From the NCBI GenBank assembly GCA_947458145.1, contig CANGYM010000002.1, forward strand, positions 1 to 49,564: a DNA stretch of 49,564 nt, written 5' to 3'. Shown in pieces: positions 42,579-49,564 of this stretch. Below the pieces are notes generated by a model. The model was not told the DNA's origin, ran no database searches, and saw only the letters and a list, made by a program, of their open reading frames with translations. How positions within the stretch are numbered: position 1 is the stretch's first letter; each line of letters begins with the position of its first letter. Both the position numbers and the translations under genes were made by a program. This stretch comes from Alphaproteobacteria bacterium. Its GTDB lineage: Bacteria > Pseudomonadota > Alphaproteobacteria > JAJTHO01 > CANGYM01.

Positions 42579-45134
42579 TTACACAAGGGCCAGTGCATCC
42601 CCCTGAACATCCAAAGCCGCTGTGCTGTGATCAGTTAGGGTGCCGCTGAGGATGGCCTCTGCCAACAGGTCCTGAACATTTTTCTGGATCACTCGTTTTA
42701 AGGGGCGTGCCCCATAGGTGGGATCAAAACCCCGTTGCGCCAGCCAAGCTTTGGCCGGATCCGTAACAGTCAGGGCAATATCGCGTCCCGCCAGCAGGGT
42801 GTGAAGGCGTTTGAGCTGAATGTCCACAATGGCCGCCATATGATCCCGCGACAGGGGATTAAACAGTAAAATTTCATCCAAACGGTTGATAAACTCAGGA
42901 CGAAAGGCCCCGCGCACCCGATCCATGACCAGCGGAAAAATAATTTCCGACGGTGTCCCATGGGGATGACTGGCAATCACATCGCTGCCCAAGTTGGATG
43001 TTAAAATCAAAACGGTGTTTTTAAAATCCACCGTGTGGCCTTGGCCATCGGTCAGGCGCCCTTCATCCAGAACCTGCAGCAGGATGTTGAACACATCATT
43101 ATGCGCCTTTTCAACCTCATCAAACAAAATGATGCGGTAAGGGCGACGACGGACGGCCTCAGTAAGGGCCCCCCCTTGTTCATACCCCACATACCCTGGG
43201 GGGGCACCAATCAGACGCGCCACCGCGTGTTTTTCCATGTATTCGGACATATCGATGCGCAGCAAAGCGGCTTCGTCATCAAACAAAAACTGCGCCAAAG
43301 CCTTGCTGAGCTCGGTTTTTCCAACACCGGTTGGGCCCAAAAACAAAAACGAACCAATGGGGCGGTTGGTATCTTGCAGACCGGCGCGGGAGCGGCGCAC
43401 GGCTTGGGAAACGGCTGCCACGGCCTCGCGTTGACCCACCACGGTTTGGGACAGTACGGATTCCATGGCCAGCAATTTTTCCCGCTCACCCTCCAGCATC
43501 TTATCCACGGGAATGCCAGTCCAGCGGGACACAATGCTGGCGATGTCGTGTTCGGTGACGGTATCGTTGGCCATGCCTTGGGTGGCGGCCTCTAGTTCAG
43601 AGAGTTTTTTTTGTAACATGGGGATTTTGCCGTAGGCAATCTCTCCGGCTTTGGCCAAATCCCCTGAACGCTGGGCGTTTTCCAGGGCGACTTTTAACGT
43701 GTCCAGCTCTTCTTTGGTTTTTTGAATGTTGCCCAATTGATCCCGCTGGGCCTGCCATTTGGCTGTTTCCACGGTGGCGGTTTCGGTTAGGGTGGAAAGT
43801 TCCTTTTCCAATTCTAACAGACGCTTGATAGAGGCCTCGTCCGTTTCTTTTTTCAGGGCCTGCTGTTCAATTTTTAACTGAATGATGCGGCGGTCCATAT
43901 CCTCCAGCGCCTCTGGCTTGGATTGAATTTGCATCCTCAGGCGGGCGGCGGCTTCATCCATCAGGTCAATGGCTTTATCAGGCAGAAAACGATCACTGAT
44001 ATAACGGTCCGAAAGGGTTGCCGCCGCCACCAACGCATGATCACTGATACGCACGGCGTGGTGCAGTTCGTATTTTTCCTTGATCCCCCGTAAAATGGAA
44101 ATGGTTTCCCCGACGGTGGGTTGATCCACAAATACGGGCTGGAAACGACGGGCCAGCGCAGCATCTTTTTCAATGTATTTGCGGTATTCATCCAGCGTTG
44201 TGGCCCCAATACAGTGCAACTCCCCCCGCGCCAAAGCGGGTTTGAGCATATTGCTGGCATCCATCGCCCCCTCGGCTTTGCCGGCCCCAACGAGAGTATG
44301 CAGTTCATCAATAAACAAAATCACCTGACCCTCTTCGGCGGAAACCTCGGCCAGTAAGGCTTTCAGGCGTTCTTCGAATTCCCCTCTGAACTTGGCGCCG
44401 GCCACCAGAGCGCCCAGATCCAACGCCAAAAGCTTTTTATCCTTTAAACTGTCGGGAACATCACGATTCACGATGCGCTGGGCGAGCCCCTCAATAATCG
44501 CGGTTTTCCCCACACCGGGTTCCCCGATCAAAACAGGATTGTTTTTGGTGCGACGGGACAGAACCTGAATGGTGCGGCGAATTTCTTCGTCCCTTCCGAT
44601 GACGGGGTCGATTTTTCCCAATGCGGCTTTTTCCGTAAAGTCCAAGGTGTATTTTTTCAGGGCCTGATACCCCCCCTCGGCCGCCGGAGAGTCCGCCGTG
44701 CGTCCTTTGCGGATTTTGGCAATTTGGGATTCCAGTTTTTCTGCGGTTGCCCCCAGAGAACGCAACAGGTCCCCCGCGGCACTTTTTGATGCCACGATGG
44801 CCTGCAGCAGGCGTTCCTGCGTGACGTATTGATCTTTGTAGGATGTGGCCAAGCGGCTGGCCTCATCCAAAATCTGCGCGGCCTCACGTCCCCAGTGCAT
44901 TTCGGCGCCGGTGCCAGAGACCTTGGGTAATTTTGCCAATTCTTCCTGAATCCTCTGGGCCAATAGGTTGCTATCAATCCCGATCAGGAGGTTTTTGGCC
45001 AGTCCATCCTCATCCTCCAGCAATGCGGAGAGGATATGAAACGGCGTCACCTGCTGATGCCCTGCACGCATGGCCAGCGTTTGAGATGTTTGCAGTGTTT
45101 TTTGGGTTTTTTCGGTGAATTTTTCGATGTCCAT
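42579..45134 (-). CDS. clpB: ClpB disaggregase
   Basis: ClpB is a hexameric AAA+ chaperone that, with DnaK, pulls apart protein aggregates after heat stress. The N-domain spans 1-150, the first ATPase domain has Walker A GEPGVGKT at 204-211, and the coiled-coil M domain (about 405-520, [19 protein letters not shown]) separates it from the second ATPase domain with [14 protein letters not shown]. There is no ClpP-binding IGF/L loop. The length of 851 residues is normal. A heat-shock-type promoter is visible upstream. ppsR converges on it with a 14-base gap. Confidence 0.97.
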   Translation of the reverse strand: MDIEKFTEKTQKTLQTSQTLAMRAGHQQVTPFHILSALLEDEDGLAKNLLIGIDSNLLAQRIQEELAKLPKVSGTGAEMHWGREAAQILDEASRLATSYKDQYVTQERLLQAIVASKSAAGDLLRSLGATAEKLESQIAKIRKGRTADSPAAEGGYQALKKYTLDFTEKAALGKIDPVIGRDEEIRRTIQVLSRRTKNNPVLIGEPGVGKTAIIEGLAQRIVNRDVPDSLKDKKLLALDLGALVAGAKFRGEFEERLKALLAEVSAEEGQVILFIDELHTLVGAGKAEGAMDASNMLKPALARGELHCIGATTLDEYRKYIEKDAALARRFQPVFVDQPTVGETISILRGIKEKYELHHAVRISDHALVAAATLSDRYISDRFLPDKAIDLMDEAAARLRMQIQSKPEALEDMDRRIIQLKIEQQALKKETDEASIKRLLELEKELSTLTETATVETAKWQAQRDQLGNIQKTKEELDTLKVALENAQRSGDLAKAGEIAYGKIPMLQKKLSELEAATQGMANDTVTEHDIASIVSRWTGIPVDKMLEGEREKLLAMESVLSQTVVGQREAVAAVSQAVRRSRAGLQDTNRPIGSFLFLGPTGVGKTELSKALAQFLFDDEAALLRIDMSEYMEKHAVARLIGAPPGYVGYEQGGALTEAVRRRPYRIILFDEVEKAHNDVFNILLQVLDEGRLTDGQGHTVDFKNTVLILTSNLGSDVIASHPHGTPSEIIFPLVMDRVRGAFRPEFINRLDEILLFNPLSRDHMAAIVDIQLKRLHTLLAGRDIALTVTDPAKAWLAQRGFDPTYGARPLKRVIQKNVQDLLAEAILSGTLTDHSTAALDVQGDALALV

Positions 45135-45170
45135 AACAATCCTTGGGTAGGGTTCAGGCCTTCCTAAAGG

Positions 45171-45199
45171 ATATGGGAAGTGTTGGGGGGTGTGTCAAG
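45171..45199 (-). promoter_or_regulatory. Heat-shock (RpoH-type) promoter of clpB
   Basis: On the minus strand CTTG is followed after 18 bases by CCCATAT, close to the alphaproteobacterial RpoH consensus CTTG-N17/18-CYTATNT (one mismatch). It lies 37 bases upstream of the clpB start, a position expected for a heat-shock promoter. Confidence 0.6.
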
Positions 45200-45229
45200 G
45201 TGGGGTTTGGTTTGAAAGCCCGATGCTCT

Positions 45230-45565
45230 TCACGGACAATCCGGAGAAAGATCCTGTGACCCCTCCGGCGTATGCAATATGGTTTTGCCTGTTTTGGTAT
45301 CCACGGTGACGCTGCCAAGGGGCAGGGTGGAATCCCGCATCAGATCCTTTTGCCGTAAGTCAGGATTCACAGACAAATCCAGTGAAAACGTTTGGGGCGG
45401 GGTCCACGAAGGGGTTTCCTCAGCGGGGACAACATTGTCATCGGGGGTAAAGGTCACATCAGGGGCCGGACTATGATGAACACAGTCCGCACCGAATGCG
45501 GGCAGAGGGGCCGAAAACCAGACCAACCCCAGCAGCCCCAAAATGAGGATGGTGGCTTTATTCAC
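45230..45565 (-). CDS. Hypothetical exported protein with two cysteines
   Basis: I do not recognise this family. Starting from GTG at 45565, the 111-residue product opens with a clear signal peptide (NKATILILGLLGLVWFSAPLPAFGA). Cleavage after AFGA leaves a mature protein of about 85 residues beginning DCVHHSP and ending SPDCP. It thus has one Cys near each end that could form a disulfide. The middle is Pro/Thr-rich, then has SVTVDTKTGKTILHTPEGS, resembling a small beta-strand module. A longer in-frame start at 45679 exists but would hide the signal peptide. Its start overlaps the upstream small gene by 8 bases, so the two are probably coupled. Confidence 0.65.
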   Translation of the reverse strand: MNKATILILGLLGLVWFSAPLPAFGADCVHHSPAPDVTFTPDDNVVPAEETPSWTPPQTFSLDLSVNPDLRQKDLMRDSTLPLGSVTVDTKTGKTILHTPEGSQDLSPDCP

Positions 45566-45761
45566 TGGCCTCGGGCGATCCCAAATGCCGTTCATGCAAC
45601 CGCGTACCGGCATCCTTAACCCATGACTTAACCAAGTCCACGGTGACATCTGTGTTTTTGTACGATGCGGAACGTTCATCGGCGAAGGCTTGCAGTGTTG
45701 CAGAGGGTTGGGCGGATAAAGAAATGACCAAAAAAGCCAAAAAGATCACAACAAAATTCAT
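45558..45761 (-). CDS. Hypothetical small exported protein
   Basis: This 67-residue protein has no family I recognise. A hydrophobic N-terminus (MNFVVIFLAFLVISLSAQPSA) looks like a signal peptide. The remaining 40-odd residues are charged and mostly helical in character (SYKNTDVTVDLVKSWVKDAGTRLHERHL). A good ribosome site, GGAG, lies 6 bases before the ATG, which supports a real gene despite the small size. It overlaps the next small exported gene by 8 bases, and clpB follows on the same strand. A lipoprotein Cys is not present. Confidence 0.65.
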   Translation of the reverse strand: MNFVVIFLAFLVISLSAQPSATLQAFADERSASYKNTDVTVDLVKSWVKDAGTRLHERHLGSPEASE

Positions 45762-45998
45762 AATATCTCCAAAAAAATAAAAAACAAAGGCTTGCTTAAA
45801 ATAAGGGGTCTTAGAGAATGGTCTTTAAAATATAGAGAGACTGTACCACACGAAATCTTAAAAAATTCTCAAGGTCGTGGAAGGATCAAAAAGAGGCACG
45901 AAGATCATCGCTTTTGACCCCGTGGATTGGATGAAAACACGTGCTTTTTTTTGAAAAATGGTTTATGAGAAAGGCCCCTGAGAAGAAGGAAAATAGTC

Positions 45999-46796
45999 AT
46001 GATTAAAATTGGTGTGGCAGGTGGCGCAGGCCGCATGGGCAAGGCGATTGTTGCGGAGATTGCCCGAAATTCAAGGTGCGAACTGGTGGGCGTCACGGTT
46101 CTGGAGCAGGATCAAAATCGCGGTCGTGACGCTGGGGAAGTGGCAGGGATTGGCCGTCTGAATGTACCGCTGCGGCATACGCCCGTGGAAATGTTTGAAA
46201 ATGCGGATGTGGTTATTGATTTTACCTCTCCGGCGGCATCTTTGGAACATTGTATGCTGGCCCATGAATACAAAACGGCTTTGGTCATCGGCACCACGGG
46301 CTTTAACCCGAAGCAAAATGAAATGCTGAAAAGTCACGCTGAAAAAGTGCCATTGCTCGGTGCGCCCAACATGAGTTTGGGGGTGAATTTGCTGCAAGCC
46401 CTAACAACAGTGGCGGCAAGGATTTTGGATGATCGTTTTGATGCGGAAATTTTAGAAATGCACCACAATGCCAAACGCGATGCCCCTTCGGGAACGGCGT
46501 TGGCCTTGGGGGAATCTGTGGCCAAAGGCCGCGGTGTTCGCCTGTCTGAAAAAGCGGCCCATGATCGATCGGGTCAAAGAGAAATCGGGGATATTGGATT
46601 TGCTGTGCTGCGCGGGGGGGATGTGGTGGGGGACCACACCGTTTTTTTTGCGGGCCCGGGCGAGCGGATTGAACTGTCCCATCGCGCCAGCAGTCGGGTC
46701 ATTTATGCCCACGGCGCCGTTCATGCGGCCCTGTGGATTGCGGATAAGCCGGCGGGGCTTTACACGATGCAGGATGTTTTGAATCTGGGACTGTAG
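45999..46796 (+). CDS. dapB: 4-hydroxy-tetrahydrodipicolinate reductase
   Basis: DapB reduces HTPA to tetrahydrodipicolinate with NAD(P)H, two steps before the DapD product of this window. The nucleotide-binding GVAGGAGRMGKAI is at the N-terminus, GTTGF follows in the middle, and the catalytic HHNAKRDAPSGTAL (His-His, Lys, and PSGTA) lies at about 150-165. The length of 265 residues is normal. It starts a rightward unit with leuS 4 bases later. AGAAGGA precedes the ATG. Confidence 0.97.
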   Translation: MIKIGVAGGAGRMGKAIVAEIARNSRCELVGVTVLEQDQNRGRDAGEVAGIGRLNVPLRHTPVEMFENADVVIDFTSPAASLEHCMLAHEYKTALVIGTTGFNPKQNEMLKSHAEKVPLLGAPNMSLGVNLLQALTTVAARILDDRFDAEILEMHHNAKRDAPSGTALALGESVAKGRGVRLSEKAAHDRSGQREIGDIGFAVLRGGDVVGDHTVFFAGPGERIELSHRASSRVIYAHGAVHAALWIADKPAGLYTMQDVLNLGL

Positions 46797-46800
46797 ATCC

Positions 46801-49320
46801 ATGCGTTACCATCCTAAAGAAACAGAGGCCAAATGGCAGGCCACGTGGGATCAGGCGGGTGATTTTTGTGTGGATACGGAAACGGCCAAGCGGCCGTATT
46901 ACGTTTTGGAAATGTTTCCCTATCCTTCGGGAAAAATCCATATGGGGCATGTGCGCAATTATGTCATCGGGGATGTGATGGCCCGATTTGCCCGCGCCCA
47001 GGGGTGTGATGTTTTGCATCCTATGGGGTGGGATGCCTTTGGTTTGCCTGCGGAAAATGCGGCCATAGAGCGCGGCGTCGCCCCAAAGGATTGGACCCTG
47101 CAAAACATCGCCGCCATGCAGGTGCAGCTAAAAAAACTGGGGTTATCGTATGACTGGGGCCGCAGTTTTGCCACGTGTGATCCTGAGTATTATCGCCACG
47201 AACAGGCCTTTTTTCTGGATTTTTATCAGCGGGGTTTGGCCTATCGTCGGGAATCATGGGTCAACTGGGATCCGGTGGAACACACCGTTTTGGCCAACGA
47301 ACAGGTGGTGGATGGCAAAGGCTGGCGTTCCGGCGCCCCCATCGAAAAGAAAAAACTGGCCCAGTGGTTCCTGAAAATCACGGATTACAGCGATGATTTG
47401 CTCTCTGGCCTGAATGATCTGAAGGACTGGCCCGATGCGGTCACCTTGATGCAAAAAAACTGGATCGGGAAATCCTCAGGGGCGCATATCAATTTTGATA
47501 TTCAAAACAAAACAGGGCAACAGATCGACACGGTAACAGTGTTTTCAACACGTCCCGAAACGCTGTTTGGGGCGGCGTTTGTTGCCATTGCGCCCCATCA
47601 TCCGCTGGCCGATGTGTTGGCAAAAACGGATGATGGCCTTGCGGCCTTTATCGCAGAATGCGATGCCGCCGGCACCAGCGAGGCCGCCATCGAAAGCCAA
47701 GAAAAAAAAGGCTATGATACCGGTTTGCTCGCCGTTCATCCCCTGGGCGGGGGGAATGTTCCCCTTTATGTGGCGAATTTTGTGTTGATGGATTATGGGA
47801 CGGGGGCTGTGTTTGGATGTCCCGCCCATGATGCGCGGGATTATGCCTTTGCGGAAGCCTACGGTTTGCCCATCCGCCGCGTTGTGGACAGCGACAGACC
47901 TTTGCCTGATACAGAATCCGAAGGGGTCATGATCCATTCGGATGGACTTGATGGTTTGTCTGTGGCCGATGCCAAAGAGGCCGCCATAAAAAAATTGGAT
48001 GATCTGGGCAGGGGATCCCGAAAAATAACCTATCGCCTGCGGGATTGGGGCGTTTCCCGTCAGCGGTATTGGGGATGCCCCATTCCCATCATTTATTGTG
48101 GGGATTGTGGCATTGTGCCGGTGCCAAAGGACCAGCTGCCCGTAACCTTGCCCAGTGATGTGGTGTTTTCGGGCGGCGGGAATCCGCTGGCGGCCCATCC
48201 CACGTGGAAACATGTCGCCTGCCCTCAGTGCGGCGGCAAAGCAGAGCGGGAAACGGATACCTTCGATACATTTTTTGAATCATCATGGTATTTTTTCCGG
48301 TACATCAATCCCCAAGGGGACCCCTTTGCCCAGCCAGATGTTTTAAAACGATGGCTGCCCGTGAATCATTACATTGGCGGGATTGAACATGCCGTGATGC
48401 ATTTGCTGTATGCGCGGTTTTTTACGTTGGCCTTGAACACACTGGGCCTGAGCCCCGTGACGGTGCCATTTCAAAAACTGCTCACGCAGGGGATGGTGTG
48501 CCACGCGTCCTATAAACGGGCGGATGGGGTGTGGTTGTATCCCGAAGATGTGAGCGTTCACAATGGATCGGCCCAATGTCGCACCACGGGCCAACCCGTC
48601 ACCATCGGCCGCGCCGAAAAAATGAGCAAATCCAAAAAAAATCTGGTGGACCCCGAGGCCATCATCGAGGCCTACGGCGCCGACACCGCCCGTTTGTTTG
48701 TTCTGTCCGATACCCCGCCCGAGCGGGATATGGAATGGTCAGAGGAGGGTTTAGAGGGCGCATGGCGTTACGGCCAGCGCGTGTATCGTCTGGCGCGTAA
48801 GGCCATAGAGGCGGGACGGGGTGCGGGGGTGCCTGATCGTCCCCTTTTGGTTCTGATGAACAAAACCCTGCGGGATGTGGGGGAAGACCTTTCGCACTGT
48901 CACACCAATCGGGCCATTGCCCGTATTCGGGAATTCAGCAATGCCCTTGAGGGCCTGAACATAGCCCATCCCAACGAACAGGCTGGACTGTGGGCGGGGA
49001 CGCGGGTCCTTCTCATGCTGCTTTCTCCCTTCATGCCTCATTTGGCCGAAGATTTGTGGGCAGGTATGGGGGAATCCTCTCGTCTGTCAAAAACCGTGTG
49101 GCCCACCCCCGATCCAGCCTATTTACACCAAAGCGAAGTCACGCTGGCGGTGCAAATCAACGGCAAACGCCGCGGGGAAATCACCGTGGCCACAGATGCC
49201 GATGTTGCCAGCATCGAGCAAATGGCCTTAAGTGATCCCCAAATCCTTCCCTACCTTTCCGGCCAAACCGTCAAAAAAGTAATCGTGGTGCCCGGGCGCA
49301 TTGTGAGTGTTGTGGTTTAG
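46801..49320 (+). CDS. leuS: Leucyl-tRNA synthetase
   Basis: This is a class Ia aminoacyl-tRNA synthetase for leucine. The HIGH-type motif is HMGH in YPSGKIHMGHVRNY, and the KMSKS motif is intact (EKMSKSKKNLVDPEAII). The CP1 editing domain between them shows TVFSTRPETLFGAAFVA, GCPAHDARD and GTGAVFG, so the enzyme should proofread. The length of 839 residues is typical for bacterial LeuRS. The gene begins 4 bases after dapB, and they are probably co-transcribed. Confidence 0.97.
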   Translation: MRYHPKETEAKWQATWDQAGDFCVDTETAKRPYYVLEMFPYPSGKIHMGHVRNYVIGDVMARFARAQGCDVLHPMGWDAFGLPAENAAIERGVAPKDWTLQNIAAMQVQLKKLGLSYDWGRSFATCDPEYYRHEQAFFLDFYQRGLAYRRESWVNWDPVEHTVLANEQVVDGKGWRSGAPIEKKKLAQWFLKITDYSDDLLSGLNDLKDWPDAVTLMQKNWIGKSSGAHINFDIQNKTGQQIDTVTVFSTRPETLFGAAFVAIAPHHPLADVLAKTDDGLAAFIAECDAAGTSEAAIESQEKKGYDTGLLAVHPLGGGNVPLYVANFVLMDYGTGAVFGCPAHDARDYAFAEAYGLPIRRVVDSDRPLPDTESEGVMIHSDGLDGLSVADAKEAAIKKLDDLGRGSRKITYRLRDWGVSRQRYWGCPIPIIYCGDCGIVPVPKDQLPVTLPSDVVFSGGGNPLAAHPTWKHVACPQCGGKAERETDTFDTFFESSWYFFRYINPQGDPFAQPDVLKRWLPVNHYIGGIEHAVMHLLYARFFTLALNTLGLSPVTVPFQKLLTQGMVCHASYKRADGVWLYPEDVSVHNGSAQCRTTGQPVTIGRAEKMSKSKKNLVDPEAIIEAYGADTARLFVLSDTPPERDMEWSEEGLEGAWRYGQRVYRLARKAIEAGRGAGVPDRPLLVLMNKTLRDVGEDLSHCHTNRAIARIREFSNALEGLNIAHPNEQAGLWAGTRVLLMLLSPFMPHLAEDLWAGMGESSRLSKTVWPTPDPAYLHQSEVTLAVQINGKRRGEITVATDADVASIEQMALSDPQILPYLSGQTVKKVIVVPGRIVSVVV

Positions 49321-49369
49321 GGGGTTTTTAGAAAAAAACACAATAACATATACACCCATATTTTTTTCC

Positions 49370-49399
49370 TTGTCCTCTGGTGCGGTTTTTGGGTATGAT
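49370..49399 (+). promoter_or_regulatory. Possible sigma70-type promoter of cydA
   Basis: TTGTCC, 18 bases, TATGAT (four and five matches) lies 34-63 bases before the cydA start, in the 112-base gap after leuS. The spacing is one base longer than ideal. Confidence 0.4.
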
Positions 49400-49432
49400 G
49401 GTTATCGTCATGATGATTTAGATGAGCTGATC

Positions 49433-49564
49433 ATGTTTGATCTTGATCCCGTCCTTTTGGCCCGCATTCAGTTTGCGGCAAACATTACCTTTCATATTTT
49501 ATTCCCCAGTATAACGATTGCTTTGGGGTGGTTTCTTTTGTTTTTCAAATTAAAATACAATGCC
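49433..49564 (+). CDS. cydA: Cytochrome bd ubiquinol oxidase subunit I, first 44 codons
   Basis: The visible 44 residues (starting MFDLDPVLLARIQFAANITF) match the opening of CydA or CioA, the heme-bearing subunit of the bd-type quinol oxidase, an inner-membrane terminal oxidase with high oxygen affinity. The His in FHILFP at residue 21 corresponds to the heme-ligand His of the family. The gene runs off the right edge, so the Q-loop and heme-ligand details cannot be checked. A cydB gene would be expected downstream. It is a separate gene from leuS, with its own likely promoter. Confidence 0.85.
   Translation, partial: MFDLDPVLLARIQFAANITFHILFPSITIALGWFLLFFKLKYNA

Noticed and set aside
43035-43595. 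186-codon open frame opposite clpB
   Set aside because: It is an antisense shadow within the ClpB second ATPase domain.
47545-48213. 222-codon open frame opposite leuS
   Set aside because: It lies fully within leuS, has no recognisable motif, and leuS is intact there.
1-49564. CRISPR arrays, insertion sequences, prophage or rRNA genes
   Set aside because: No spaced direct repeats, transposase or phage motifs, or rRNA-like sequence were seen in either strand.

Overview
The window is a gene-dense stretch of a bacterial chromosome of roughly half G+C. It best fits an alphaproteobacterium. The supporting signs are a class I lysyl-tRNA synthetase, an RNase E with a long acidic insert in its S1 region, a pyrimidine-5'-nucleotidase gene next to dapD, an NDUFA9-like SDR protein, the ybeY-corC-lnt order, and a ppsR gene (the RP001 family) beside an AT-rich region with DnaA boxes. 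I see no insertion sequence, prophage, CRISPR array or rRNA. The order or genus cannot be fixed from this sequence alone.

Layout. Positions 1-5.1 kb (+): lysK (5' end cut off), pyrD, ybgC, tolQ, tolR and ispG, tightly packed. 5.2-7.3 kb: a parD/parE-type toxin-antitoxin pair, then aat facing dusA with overlapping 3' ends. 7.4-12.8 kb (+): an isolated mraY, then a unit of HAD phosphatase, dapD, NDUFA9-like protein, rnhB and a CgeB-like glycosyltransferase. 12.8-21.3 kb (-): aroQ-accB-metK, rne, pepA-pgm and a DUF445 membrane protein. 21.4-24.9 kb: a class I amidotransferase-like hydrolase, radA, a CcmG/DsbE thioredoxin (-) and truB. 24.9-27.3 kb (-): rnd-xseB-nadE. 27.4-35.5 kb (+): flhF-flhG, aroA-argD-argF-tsaC, sodB, a CAU-anticodon tRNA and a divergent trpD. 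35.5-41.5 kb (-): ybeY-corC-lnt-mnmE-mnmG. 41.5-49.6 kb: a probable replication origin, ppsR, clpB (-), two small predicted secreted proteins (-), dapB, leuS and the start of cydA.

How the genes fit together. Most are housekeeping: tRNA charging and modification (lysK, leuS, dusA, truB, mnmE, mnmG, tsaC), RNA turnover (rne, rnd, ybeY, rnhB), DNA repair (radA, xseB), envelope synthesis (mraY, lnt, tolQR, ispG, dapD, dapB) and amino-acid or cofactor synthesis (aroQ, aroA, trpD-like, argD, argF, nadE, metK, accB). The biosynthetic genes argue against extreme genome reduction. Several clusters that are usually longer are cut short here: tolQR without tolA-tolB-pal, accB without accC, mraY outside the division/cell-wall cluster, mnmE-mnmG without rsmG-parA-parB, and flhFG without flhA. 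This suggests a much rearranged chromosome.

The most notable signal is positional. A 240-bp block at 41461-41700 has only 67 G/C by my count. It carries one perfect DnaA box, and a second lies in the first codons of ppsR. A ParB-site-like 12-bp palindrome sits 4 kb away, just upstream of mnmG. Together these suggest the window spans the chromosomal origin domain. No clearly new multi-gene system was found. The two adjacent small exported proteins upstream of clpB are the least explained genes.
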